64,000 nt of DNA from an uncultured Lachnospiraceae bacterium. Its GTDB lineage: Bacteria > Bacillota > Clostridia > Lachnospirales > Lachnospiraceae. Position 1 is the stretch's first letter. Every line of letters starts with the position of its first letter. Below are positions 1 to 8,031 of this stretch, piece after piece. Below the pieces are notes generated by a model. The model did not search any database and was not told the DNA's origin. It saw nothing but the letters and a program-made list of their open reading frames with translations. The position numbers and the translations under genes were made by a program. The stretch is taken from assembly GCA_947174505.1 (NCBI GenBank), contig CAMWJF010000019.1, forward strand, positions 1-64,000, given 5' to 3'.

Positions 1-80
1 TTCTCATGTTCCTCGTTTGCAAAAACCATGTGTGTGTTGTTGGCGCTCTGCGCCTCTGCTCTTAACGCTGTGTTGTTCAT
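1..80 (-). CDS. N-terminal fragment of an unidentified protein, cut by the window edge
   Basis: The first 26 codons of a minus-strand gene are visible. The start is the ATG at 78-80, preceded by a very strong AAAGGAGG ribosome binding site. The fragment is polar and alanine/asparagine rich (begins MNNTALRAEAQ, ends VFANEEHE) and has no signal peptide. The final FANEEHE resembles the start of small DUF6075-type proteins of Firmicutes, but that is a weak memory-based match. Two terminator-like hairpins lie just upstream, so it is not cotranscribed with ppdK unless they are read through. Confidence 0.6.
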   Translation of the reverse strand, partial: MNNTALRAEAQSANNTHMVFANEEHE

Positions 81-118
81 GTGTGAACCTCCTTTGATTA
101 TTTTGTTTGTGTATATAA

Positions 119-154
119 AAAGGACTCTATCCTTTGTTTAGGATAGAATCCTTT
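119..154 (-). terminator. Rho-independent terminator or attenuator before the truncated gene
   Basis: The arms 119-133 and 140-154 form a 15-bp stem with one mismatch and a 6-nt loop. On the minus strand the stem runs into a TTTTT tract (117-121). It lies 37 nt upstream of the ribosome binding site region of the truncated gene, so it could be the end of the upstream unit or a leader attenuator. Confidence 0.65.
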
Positions 155-166
155 GAAAAAACCACG

Positions 167-200
167 AAAAAAGGGGAAAACTCTCAAATGAATTTTCCCC
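167..200 (-). terminator. Rho-independent terminator of the ppdK unit
   Basis: An 8-bp GGGGAAAA/TTTTCCCC stem (173-180 with 193-200) is followed on the minus strand by six T residues (172-167). It lies just after the stop of the 38-codon ORF, so it would end the ppdK transcript. Confidence 0.75.
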
Positions 201-206
201 TAATCG

Positions 207-323
207 TTAAAGATAGATTTTACAAACGAAATCCTCAAAGCGGTTCGCCTTTGTGTACTCCGGACGATGTGCCATGAAATCATTCACATCAGCTCTGGTT
301 ATCAGATACTCCGTAAAGTACAT
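207..323 (-). CDS. Possible 38-residue small protein or gene remnant after ppdK
   Basis: An ATG-to-TAA frame begins 11 nt after the ppdK stop and ends just before the terminator at 167-200. It encodes 38 residues (begins MYFTEYLITRADVN, ends VCKIYL). An AGGAAAG sequence formed by the end of ppdK lies about 12 nt before the ATG, so translation is possible but not compelling. It has no signal peptide or membrane segment and I do not recognise it. It may be the 3' remnant of a larger gene left by a rearrangement next to ppdK. Confidence 0.25.
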   Translation of the reverse strand: MYFTEYLITRADVNDFMAHRPEYTKANRFEDFVCKIYL

Positions 324-334
324 ATATTTGTAAT

Positions 335-2962
335 CTACTTTCCTACATTGTTTATCGCCGCCTGCGCTGCCGCCAATCTTGCAATCGGCACTCTGAACGG
401 TGAACAGGACACATAGGTCAGACCCACCTTATGGCAGAATTCCACGGACGAGGGATCTCCGCCGTGCTCGCCGCAGATACCCAGTTTAATATCAGGTCTG
501 GTCGCGCGTCCCTTCTCTGCCGCCATCTGTACGAGCTGTCCCACACCGCTCTGGTCCAGTCTTGCGAACGGATCGGACTCGTAAATTTTGTTCTTATAGT
601 AATCACTTAAGAACTTGCCTGCGTCGTCGCGGGAGAAGCCGAAGGTCATCTGGGTCAGGTCGTTTGTACCGAAGGAGAAGAACTCCGCCTCCTCAGCGAT
701 CTCGTTTGCCAGAAGCGCCGCGCGGGGAATCTCAATCATCGTGCCGATGTGGTACTGAATGTCGGAATTTTTCTCTTTCTTCACGGCCTCGGCCACTTCC
801 ACCACTACTTCCTTGACAAACTTAAGCTCCTTCTTCTCGCCCACAAGGGGAATCATAATCTCGGGTACGATATCATAGCCTTTCTCGTTCTTCACTTCAA
901 TCGCCGCTTCCATCACAGCCCTTGTCTGCATCTTCGCAATCTCGGGATAAGTAACCGCCAGACGACAGCCACGGTGTCCCATCATAGGGTTAAACTCATG
1001 GAGGGAATCGCAGATCTCCTGCACCTCTTCCGCCGTCATCATCATCTCCACTGCCAGATCATCGATATCTCCCTCTTCTGTGGGCACAAACTCATGAAGC
1101 GGGGGATCAAGGAAACGGATGGTCACAGGTCTGCCTTCCATCACCTCATACAGTGCCTTAAAGTCGCCCTTCTGGAAGGGAATTAATGCGTTTAACGCCT
1201 TCTCTCTCTGCTCCTGCGTTCTCGCCAGAATCATCTGCCGGATCTTCGGAATCCTGTCAGGCTCAAAGAACATGTGCTCCGTCCTGCAAAGGCCGATGCC
1301 CTCCGCGCCGTACTTCACTGCATTTGCTGCATCTGCGGGCGTATCCGCGTTGGTGCGCACCTGAAGCTTACGGTACTTGTCCGCCCACTCCATAATCCGC
1401 CCGAAGTTGCCGCTGACGGAAGCCTCCACAGTCTTAATGTCCCCTTTATAAATCTTACCAGTGGAGCCGTCCAGAGAAATATAATCGCCCTCATGGAATA
1501 CTTCGCCGCCAAGTTCAAATACTTTTTCCTGCTCGTTGATGGCAATTTCACCGCAGCCGGATACGCAGGCCGTGCCCATACCGCGGGCCACTACTGCAGC
1601 GTGGGAGGTCATGCCGCCGCGCACGGTAAGAATACCTTCCGCCGCATGCATACCCTCGATATCCTCAGGGGAAGTCTCAAGCCGCACAAGCACAACTCTC
1701 TCACCCTTCTCGTGTGCTTCCTTCGCCTCATTTGCCGTAAAGTAAACCTTTCCTGCCGCTGCGCCGGGAGAAGCGGGAAGAGCCTGTCCCACTACCTGCC
1801 CCGCCTTCAAAGCGTCGGGATCAAAGGTCGGATGTAAGAGCTGGTCCAGAGACTTCGCTTCAATTCTAAGCACCGCCTCCTCAGGGGTAATCTTGCCCTC
1901 ATCTACCAGATCGCAGGCAATCTGCAATGCCGCGGGCGCGGTGCGCTTGCCGTTTCTGGTCTGTAAGAAGAAGAGCTTGCCTTCCTCAATGGTAAACTCC
2001 ATATCCTGCATGTCGCGGTAATGCTCCTCGAGGCGGTTCGCAATCTCCATAAACTGCTTATAGCACTCGGGAAGATCCTGCTCCAGTCTGGTGATAGGCT
2101 GGGGTGTGCGGATACCCGCTACCACATCCTCACCCTGGGCGTTGATCAGATACTCGCCGTAAATGCCCTTCGCGCCGGTAGAAGGATTTCTGGTGAAAGC
2201 AACGCCTGTTCCGGAAGTGTCTCCCATATTTCCGAATACCATGGCCTGCACATTTACCGCGGTACCCCAATCGCCGGGAATGTCGTTCATGCGTCTGTAT
2301 ACGATCGCTCTCTCATTGTCCCAGGAGCGGAACACCGCCTTCACCGCCTCCATAAGCTGTACTCTGGGATCCTGCGGGAACTCTTCGCCCTTGTTTTCTT
2401 TGTAAATATTTTTGAAACGGACGATGATCTCTTTCATATCCTCTGCGGTCAGATCGGTATCGAACTTAACGCCCTTGGACTCTTTGATTTCGTCTAAGAT
2501 TCTCTCAAAATAAGATTTGGGGATCTCCATAACCACATCAGAGAACATTTGAATAAATCTGCGGTAAGAATCATACGCAAACCGGGGATTCCCCGTCTTC
2601 TGTGCAAAGCCCTCCACGGCCGCATCCGTCAGACCCAGATTCAGAATGGTATCCATCATACCGGGCATGGATGCCCTTGCCCCGGAACGAACCGACACGA
2701 GAAGCGGATTTTCGGTATCGCCGAACTTCTTACCCTGTTTTTCCTCAAGCCCCGCAAGCGCGGTAAAAATCTGCTCCCTGATCTCATCCGAGATCTGTCT
2801 GCCATTATTGTAGTAGTCTGTACAAGCCTCTGTCGTCACGGTAAAACCCTGCGGAATCGGCAGCCCCAGATTTGTCATCTCTGCAAGATTGGCCCCTTTG
2901 CCGCCCAGAAGATTACGCATGTCCGCGTTTCCTTCTTCAAATAAATATACCCATTTCGCCAT
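335..2962 (-). CDS. ppdK: Pyruvate, phosphate dikinase
   Basis: Converts pyruvate, ATP and phosphate to phosphoenolpyruvate, AMP and pyrophosphate, and in anaerobes often runs in the glycolytic direction. The 875 residues equal the usual family length. The N-terminal nucleotide-binding domain starts with GGKGANLAEM near residue 20. The swivelling domain has the phosphohistidine motif GGMTSHAAVVARG near residue 455. The C-terminal PEP/pyruvate barrel has CRTEHMFF, SFGTNDLTQMTFGFSRDD and the catalytic cysteine in GICGEHGG near residue 830. The ATG start has a GGAGG site 11 nt upstream. It appears monocistronic apart from a possible 38-codon ORF downstream. Confidence 0.98.
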   Translation of the reverse strand: MAKWVYLFEEGNADMRNLLGGKGANLAEMTNLGLPIPQGFTVTTEACTDYYNNGRQISDEIREQIFTALAGLEEKQGKKFGDTENPLLVSVRSGARASMPGMMDTILNLGLTDAAVEGFAQKTGNPRFAYDSYRRFIQMFSDVVMEIPKSYFERILDEIKESKGVKFDTDLTAEDMKEIIVRFKNIYKENKGEEFPQDPRVQLMEAVKAVFRSWDNERAIVYRRMNDIPGDWGTAVNVQAMVFGNMGDTSGTGVAFTRNPSTGAKGIYGEYLINAQGEDVVAGIRTPQPITRLEQDLPECYKQFMEIANRLEEHYRDMQDMEFTIEEGKLFFLQTRNGKRTAPAALQIACDLVDEGKITPEEAVLRIEAKSLDQLLHPTFDPDALKAGQVVGQALPASPGAAAGKVYFTANEAKEAHEKGERVVLVRLETSPEDIEGMHAAEGILTVRGGMTSHAAVVARGMGTACVSGCGEIAINEQEKVFELGGEVFHEGDYISLDGSTGKIYKGDIKTVEASVSGNFGRIMEWADKYRKLQVRTNADTPADAANAVKYGAEGIGLCRTEHMFFEPDRIPKIRQMILARTQEQREKALNALIPFQKGDFKALYEVMEGRPVTIRFLDPPLHEFVPTEEGDIDDLAVEMMMTAEEVQEICDSLHEFNPMMGHRGCRLAVTYPEIAKMQTRAVMEAAIEVKNEKGYDIVPEIMIPLVGEKKELKFVKEVVVEVAEAVKKEKNSDIQYHIGTMIEIPRAALLANEIAEEAEFFSFGTNDLTQMTFGFSRDDAGKFLSDYYKNKIYESDPFARLDQSGVGQLVQMAAEKGRATRPDIKLGICGEHGGDPSSVEFCHKVGLTYVSCSPFRVPIARLAAAQAAINNVGK

Positions 2963-3074
2963 TTTATTTGCTATCCTCCATTCCGTTTGAAATTAAAGCC
3001 ACTTGGCTAGCATTTATTTTACCATATTTTTGCAATTTTAACACTGCCTTTTTGAAAATTTTCACAAAAAGAAA

Positions 3075-3098
3075 GACAAATATTACAAAATATTTGTC
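3075..3098. repeat. Perfect 10-bp inverted repeat upstream of ppdK
   Basis: GACAAATATT and AATATTTGTC are separated by 4 nt. On the minus strand the repeat is followed by TTTCTTTTT, so it may be an AT-rich terminator for the glycerophosphodiesterase gene that ends at 3147. It also lies about 110 nt upstream of ppdK, so an operator role is possible. Neither role is proven by the sequence. Confidence 0.4.
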
Positions 3099-3146
3099 AA
3101 ATTAGCGTGTGAAAGCGCCACTGTATTCTCAAAGGCGGCTCCAAAG

Positions 3147-3989
3147 TTAACGCTGCTTTACTCTGGCCGGAAGAAAACTGTCAAAAATAAATACATCGTA
3201 TTCGCCCTGAAGCGCCTCCAGATCCCGCTCACTGCGGATCGTCCATGCCGCCGCCGGATGCCTGTAAAGACGCCGGCATATTCTTCTGCCCGGCTCCTCG
3301 CTGAACTTGTGGTTGTATGCGATAAAATCAGGTTTCGTCAGAAAGTTGAACAGAAGGTGCGTCATGGCAAAGTAAAGAATATTCCAGTACTCACCCTCCT
3401 TGCGGAAATTCGAGGAAAGCTGTCCACGCACCACATTTCCGTGATTCCGGCGGAACCACCAGAGCACCATGGGATTAAAGGATTCAATGCAGTAGGCGCC
3501 GTGATAAGCGCGCAGCAGCCCGTCTATGGCCGCACAGCCGGAAACGTCCGCCGTCTCCGCCTTGATCTCCACGATCAGCGGCACACGGCCGTCCACCATC
3601 TCAAGCAGATCTGACAGCTTTGGAATCCGCTCCCCGGAATGGCAGAGGGTATACGCCTGCAGCTCCCCGTAGGTGTGGTTCACGACCTTTCCCTCCACGC
3701 CACAGATTCGTTCCAGTTTAAAATCATGGAAAATAACCGGCACGCCGTCCTTTGTCACCTGCACGTCAAGTTCCATGCCAAGCCCCGTCTCCACCGCCTT
3801 TCTGAAAGCCGCCATGGAGTTTTCCGGCGCGTCCCCGCCATTGTCATGAAGGCCTCTATGGGCAAAATACCTCTTTTTAAAGAGTGAAGTATCGGGCCGT
3901 CTTATCATGCGTGGCATGATCGCCAGCAGATATAAAACGGCAAGCGCCGCAATACTGCACAATGTGATTTTGATAACCGCCAGAATCAT
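3147..3989 (-). CDS. Membrane-anchored glycerophosphodiester phosphodiesterase family protein
   Basis: Expected to hydrolyse glycerophosphodiesters to an alcohol and glycerol-3-phosphate. One N-terminal membrane segment (about residues 4-25) is followed by the GDPD barrel. Visible catalytic elements are AHRG (residues 43-46), PENS, the metal-binding MELDVQ and the HDFKLER histidine, as in the family. I place the start at the ATG at 3989, which has AAAGGA 11 nt upstream; a longer frame from a TTG at 4013 is possible. It is a stand-alone gene between ppdK and the accessory cluster. Confidence 0.88.
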   Translation of the reverse strand: MILAVIKITLCSIAALAVLYLLAIMPRMIRRPDTSLFKKRYFAHRGLHDNGGDAPENSMAAFRKAVETGLGMELDVQVTKDGVPVIFHDFKLERICGVEGKVVNHTYGELQAYTLCHSGERIPKLSDLLEMVDGRVPLIVEIKAETADVSGCAAIDGLLRAYHGAYCIESFNPMVLWWFRRNHGNVVRGQLSSNFRKEGEYWNILYFAMTHLLFNFLTKPDFIAYNHKFSEEPGRRICRRLYRHPAAAWTIRSERDLEALQGEYDVFIFDSFLPARVKQR

Positions 3990-4196
3990 CTGATTGTCCG
4001 TCCTTTGAAGCAAAGTTTCCCACTGTCCGAAACCATTCTACAACCTTGCCCCATACTTTTCAACATTTTTTCTCGACAATTTGGCCATTCCCCGGCCGCA
4101 GCGCTTTGTGGCAGATGCCTGGCATATGTGCGAAAAAGCATCGTTCCCTGTAGTCAATATCCGGCGCATTTACACCCTTTCACAATATAATCCGGC

Positions 4197-5594
4197 TCAC
4201 CCGTCCGACAGCCTGACCACATCCCCCTTCTTAATCTCCTTCGTGGAAGAGGAGATGATCTGGCTCTCCCCCGTCACTGCTCCCTCTATGGCCGCCAGAT
4301 TATCGTTCTTGTCAGCCACACTGACGGTAATCTCCTCCACATAATATTCCGTGCCGAGAATCCCCTCGCGCTCGTTCACCACATACACAAAGCTCCTGTT
4401 GTTATCCTCGTGCAGGGCCAGCAGGGATACACAGCAGGGATACTTCTCTCCCACCTTAGAGCAGATCATTTTCCCGGAAAGTCCGGGCGTCCCCATCTCC
4501 TCGGGCAGCCTCAAAAGCGCCGTATAACTGCCCGGCATATTCTCATTTTCTTCGATATAATCCACCTTGGCGTCAATCTTTTTACGTCCGTCCAACTGTA
4601 GCTTCACGTCGTCATTTAAGTTTACATAACTTTTCTGTTCCTTCGTGAGCGACACCCGGAACTGGCAGGGCACCTCATCATCTGCCAGCAGAAAAGAAGC
4701 CGTGTCCGGCACCCTGCCGCCTGTCTGCACATAAACGTCAGTCACCATCCCGCCAATAGGACTGGTGATCTTTCCCTCCTGCTCCAGAATCGCCTGATAA
4801 GCGGCAATCTTTTCCTGCACCGCCGCAAGCTCCGAACGATATACCGCCAGCGTCGCGTCGGCGTTATCCTCCTGTAAAATATCCTCCACCTTGCGTCCCG
4901 CATCCTTTATGATGTTATCCCTGTTCCACTTGGCATCGGCCTCCGCATAGGCCGCGGCCTGCAGCTCCTGCTTCAACCGTTCCTCTGCCTCTTCCCTGGC
5001 CTTCTGCTCCGCCTCCATCTCTTCCTCGGTCTTAGACTCTCCGTCTTCTTTCTGCCAGTCGTTCTCATGCTCTCTGTTCTCCGCCTGCAGCTCTTCCAGC
5101 GCCTCCTCCGCCTGGGCCACGCCCTCTGCCGCCCGGCCCACCAGTGTATCCTGATATCTGGCCAGCGCGTCATAATCCTCTCTGGCTCTGGCTTCCTCCA
5201 TCGCTTTCTGGTTTTGCGCCAGCTCCTTATTATGGACTATGGCATCAATCTGAAGCTGCACCTTTGCCGCAGCCAGCTCCTGCTCACCCATAATCTCCTT
5301 CATATCTTCCAGATCCACGATAAACAATAGATCCCCCTCTTCCACCTTATCTCCGGTCTGCACCGCAAGTTCCTGCACCCGCAGCCCGCTTAAAACCGTC
5401 ACCGGCAGTTTGGCTCCCGCCTCCACAATACCTTCCGCTTCCACGATATGCTCAATATACTTGGAATCCGTCCGGGTAGTCGAAACCATAGGCAGCTTCG
5501 AGGCATATATACTTTTTGAAACCAGCGTGCACAGCCACATAAAGGCCATAAAAACCGCCAGCCCCCCGACAATCCTCTTCCTCCGCTTATCCAT
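4197..5594 (-). CDS. HlyD/RND-type membrane fusion (adaptor) protein
   Basis: A 465-residue protein with one N-terminal membrane anchor (about 8-30). It then has a half-lipoyl segment (VQTGDKVEEGDLLFIVD), a long charged coiled-coil hairpin rich in Glu, Ala and Gln (about 105-280), the second half-lipoyl segment (ITSPIGGMVTDVYVQTGGRV) and beta-barrel parts. This is the layout of periplasmic adaptor proteins, which in Gram-positives sit outside the membrane beside an ABC exporter. The start has GGAGGAGAAAGCC before ATG. It begins 48 nt after the sugar permease gene, in the same direction. No MacB-type exporter or ATPase is in the window, so its partner is unknown. Confidence 0.85.
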   Translation of the reverse strand: MDKRRKRIVGGLAVFMAFMWLCTLVSKSIYASKLPMVSTTRTDSKYIEHIVEAEGIVEAGAKLPVTVLSGLRVQELAVQTGDKVEEGDLLFIVDLEDMKEIMGEQELAAAKVQLQIDAIVHNKELAQNQKAMEEARAREDYDALARYQDTLVGRAAEGVAQAEEALEELQAENREHENDWQKEDGESKTEEEMEAEQKAREEAEERLKQELQAAAYAEADAKWNRDNIIKDAGRKVEDILQEDNADATLAVYRSELAAVQEKIAAYQAILEQEGKITSPIGGMVTDVYVQTGGRVPDTASFLLADDEVPCQFRVSLTKEQKSYVNLNDDVKLQLDGRKKIDAKVDYIEENENMPGSYTALLRLPEEMGTPGLSGKMICSKVGEKYPCCVSLLALHEDNNRSFVYVVNEREGILGTEYYVEEITVSVADKNDNLAAIEGAVTGESQIISSSTKEIKKGDVVRLSDG

Positions 5595-5642
5595 GGCTTT
5601 CTCCTCCCATAACTTTTACATTCTCCTAAGCTTCTTCTTGCT

Positions 5643-6533
5643 TTACTCTTTTAATCCCGAATACACAATTCCCTGCTCGAGATAATCCTGTCCCAGCACA
5701 AACACAAAAGCCGCCGGAATCAGGGTCACAAACGAGGCGCAGAGCGCAAAGCCCGCCTGCAGCCATGATATCTCCGGCAGATACAGCGACAACGGCCACA
5801 ACGCCTTATCCTCCAGAAAAGCCAGCGGCTGCTCCATCAGGTTCCAATATTCCAAAAACCCTAACACCATAGCAGACAATAATCCACTTTTCCCAAGCGG
5901 AAGCCCCATCGTCAAGAATATCCGCAGTTCACTCGCCCCGTCAATCCGGGCTGCCTCGAAAAGCTGCGGCGGAATCGCCCGGAAACCGCCATAGGACAAA
6001 AAGATGGGTAAGGTGGAAAACACCGCCGGCAAAATGATGGCGGCATGCGTATTCATCAGGGCCAGACGGTCGAGCACCAGATAACTGGAAAGCATCGTCA
6101 CCTGAAAGGGCAGAAGCATCAGTACCACATAAAGGGCAAACAGGGCCCTGCTTCCCCGCACCGAATAGGCCGCGAAAGCCCACGCGGCAGGAACGCCCAC
6201 CAGAAGCTGTCCGGCCAGAATGCATAGCACCAGCTTTACGGAATTCCAGAACAGAACAAAAAAGGAGGGCGTCATAAAGAGCAGCCTGCCGTAATGCGAA
6301 AAGGTAGGATAATCCGGCACCAGCCTCCAGCGGATATATCCCTCCCCGTCGCTGAACACAGGAAGCAGATACTCTTTCATTTCCAGACTGTCCATCACCG
6401 ATCCGGTCAATATCAAAAGCACGGGAAGACAGATCAGTATGGCCGGCACCAGCAGTGCGCCCGCCGCCAGAAGTTTTCCGGCCTCCCCACAAAGTCTTTT
6501 TTTTAGCTGCATCATGTTTTCCAGTCTTTCCAT
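5643..6533 (-). CDS. Carbohydrate ABC transporter permease, MalG-like (CUT1)
   Basis: An integral membrane subunit of about 296 residues with six predicted membrane segments. The EAA loop that docks the ATPase is seen as EAARIDGASELRIFLTMGLP. It should pair with the permease encoded just upstream (6705-7637) and one or both solute-binding lipoproteins. I place the start at the ATG at 6533, which has AAGGGG close upstream; the frame is open to 6617 but those codons cover a duplicated spacer sequence. No ATPase gene is adjacent, so a shared MsmX-type ATPase elsewhere is likely. Confidence 0.88.
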   Translation of the reverse strand: MERLENMMQLKKRLCGEAGKLLAAGALLVPAILICLPVLLILTGSVMDSLEMKEYLLPVFSDGEGYIRWRLVPDYPTFSHYGRLLFMTPSFFVLFWNSVKLVLCILAGQLLVGVPAAWAFAAYSVRGSRALFALYVVLMLLPFQVTMLSSYLVLDRLALMNTHAAIILPAVFSTLPIFLSYGGFRAIPPQLFEAARIDGASELRIFLTMGLPLGKSGLLSAMVLGFLEYWNLMEQPLAFLEDKALWPLSLYLPEISWLQAGFALCASFVTLIPAAFVFVLGQDYLEQGIVYSGLKE

Positions 6534-6592
6534 ACTTCCCCTTATCATCACCGTTTGCACCGAGGCAGAATTTCCTTTACAGCACGCCGCCA

Positions 6593-6674
6593 ATGCCGAA
6601 AACGGCTTCATCATCATTCTTACCGGATGAATCTTCCCTTCCGCCGCACCACATATGCCAAAACGGCTTCATCA
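6593..6674. repeat. Duplicated 20-nt sequence between the two permease genes
   Basis: The sequence at 6593-6613 (ATGCCGAAAACGGCTTCATC and one more A) recurs at 6655-6674 with a single base missing. The copies are about 60 nt apart in the 170-nt spacer between the permease genes. No clear hairpin with a T tract is present. Confidence 0.6.
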
Positions 6675-6704
6675 CCGCTTCACCGAACGATCCGTTATGC
6701 CATA

Positions 6705-7637
6705 TCACTCCGCCTTATCCCATATCCGCTGCAAAGCCATAATCGCCACAAACAGCACCGCCCCCACGCACACCGCGGCAGCCGCCATCTTGTCAAATTC
6801 CAGATTGACGAACCAGTTGTTGAACAGATGCTGGAGCAGATAAATGTCCTCCTGTGGATAAGACCCTGCCACCAGATAAGCCTCCCTGTAAATCTTAAAG
6901 GAATTCAGGAAGGACAGAATCACAATGGTATAAAAACTGCCCTTTAAGTTGGGCAGAATGATATAGCGAATGCATTTCCAACGCCCCGCCCCGTCCACTC
7001 TGGCCGCCTCGATAAACTCGTTGGGGATAGCCAGAATACCGGCCAGCCATAGCACTACCGTATACCCGGTATTCTTCCATAAATAACTCGCCACCAGCAC
7101 CCAGAAGGAGGCTCCTGTCCCCAGATAGTCCGTGGTCACGCTCCCCCACAATCCTGTAAGTTCTCCGATTTTTGTGAGAAACAGATTTAGGAACCCCTGC
7201 CTGTAAAAAACCATTTTCCAGACAAGAACAATAGTGGCTGTCGGCATGGCCAGCGGAAACAGATACACCGACTTAATCAGCGAGGCGTTTTGAAATCTGC
7301 TCAGTGTAAACGCCACCAGAAGTCCCGCAAGCACCAGAAGCGGAATGCAGACTAACGTAAAGCGCGCGGTATTTTTTACCGCCAGCACAAAAGCCTGGTT
7401 ATGAAAAATAACGCCGTAATTTTTTATGCCTGTAAACTCGCCGGTGACCGCCGTCTGGAAGGAACGCTTCACCACATCCAGAAATGGCAGAAGCACAAAA
7501 AGGATCACCCCTGCAAAGCTTGGCAGAAGAAAGAGAAAAAAAGCCCTTCTTCTTCGCCATCCCCTTTTTCCCCCGATTCCAGCTCTCAGCCTTTCTACAT
7601 TATGTAAACTGTTTGTTCTATTTTTTATTACGAACAC
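6705..7637 (-). CDS. Carbohydrate ABC transporter permease, MalF-like (CUT1)
   Basis: A 310-residue membrane protein with six predicted membrane segments, the first after a basic cytoplasmic tail (WRRRRAFFLFLLPSFAG). The EAA loop is EAARVDGAGRWKCIRYIILP. It is the heterodimer partner of the following permease. The start is a GTG with AAGGG very close upstream, and a TATAAT sequence lies 18-23 nt upstream, so the gene may have its own promoter with a very short leader. It follows the solute-binding lipoprotein gene after a spacer full of repeats. Confidence 0.88.
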   Translation of the reverse strand: MFVIKNRTNSLHNVERLRAGIGGKRGWRRRRAFFLFLLPSFAGVILFVLLPFLDVVKRSFQTAVTGEFTGIKNYGVIFHNQAFVLAVKNTARFTLVCIPLLVLAGLLVAFTLSRFQNASLIKSVYLFPLAMPTATIVLVWKMVFYRQGFLNLFLTKIGELTGLWGSVTTDYLGTGASFWVLVASYLWKNTGYTVVLWLAGILAIPNEFIEAARVDGAGRWKCIRYIILPNLKGSFYTIVILSFLNSFKIYREAYLVAGSYPQEDIYLLQHLFNNWFVNLEFDKMAAAAVCVGAVLFVAIMALQRIWDKAE

Positions 7638-7654
7638 GCCCTTGCGACTCTCCC

Positions 7655-7660
7655 ATTATA
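7655..7660 (-). promoter_or_regulatory. Candidate -10 element for the permease genes
   Basis: A perfect TATAAT on the minus strand lies 18 nt before the GTG start of the first permease gene. No good -35 is visible 16-18 nt upstream, so the assignment is tentative. If used, the leader would be only about 10 nt. Confidence 0.35.
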
Positions 7661-7789
7661 GTATAGTATTTTACATTTTCCCACTATTTTCTTGCACTCT
7701 CCACATCACAGTAAGCTACAATTCAAATGTACCCTATTGCAGACCCCTGCATGGAGAATACCGCTTTTGGAATACTCCCATGCGAAACA

Positions 7790-7906
7790 TAAAACTTCCC
7801 AGCGTCCCGTCCTATGGCGGAATTTCATTCATTTTCGCATTCTCCCGCGCGAAACATAGAACTTCCCAGCGTCCCGTCCTATGACGGAATTTCATTTATC
7901 TTCGTA
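7790..7906. repeat. Two tandem copies of a 59-bp element with inverted ends
   Basis: Two adjacent near-identical units (7790-7848 and 7848-7906) each begin with (T/C)GCGAAACATA and share the core GCGTCCCGTCCTATG and the sequence CGGAATTTCATT. The first ends in TTTTCGCA, so its ends are inverted repeats (TGCGAAA/TTTCGCA). A degenerate copy lies at 10683-10739 and a more symmetric copy at 10779-10845. They fill the 395-nt spacer between the lipoprotein and permease genes. Confidence 0.75.
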
Positions 7907-7915
7907 CTTTCATGC

Positions 7916-8027
7916 GGAGAATACCCGTTTTGTGGGTATTCTCCCATGTGAGAGGGAGTTGCAACGCAGCTCCTAGAACTTCTTCGCGAAACAGCCCTTG
8001 CTGTGAGCGATTAGAAGTTCTTCTCAC
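7916..8027. repeat. Two-hairpin repeat after the first propeller/solute-binding gene
   Basis: Hairpin 1 (7916-7944) pairs GGAGAATACCC with GGGTATTCTCC. Hairpin 2 (7948-8027) has the outer stem GTGAG/CTCAC, then AGAACTTCT/AGAAGTTCT, TCGC/GCGA and ACAGC/GCTGT. Its left arm carries an inserted small hairpin of about 20 nt. It ends 4 nt from the stop codon of the gene at 8032. No T tract follows, so it is not a classical terminator; a role in 3'-end protection or processing is inferred. Confidence 0.8.
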
Positions 8028-8031
8028 ATTG

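Noticed and set aside
3075..3098. Rex-like redox operator upstream of ppdK
   Set aside because: The palindrome lacks the TTGTTA-type ends and spacing known for Rex sites. A terminator of the upstream gene explains it as well.
7740..8030. CRISPR array
   Set aside because: Repeated units are present, but they are self-complementary, directly adjacent or unequal, without regular unique spacers, and no cas gene is nearby.
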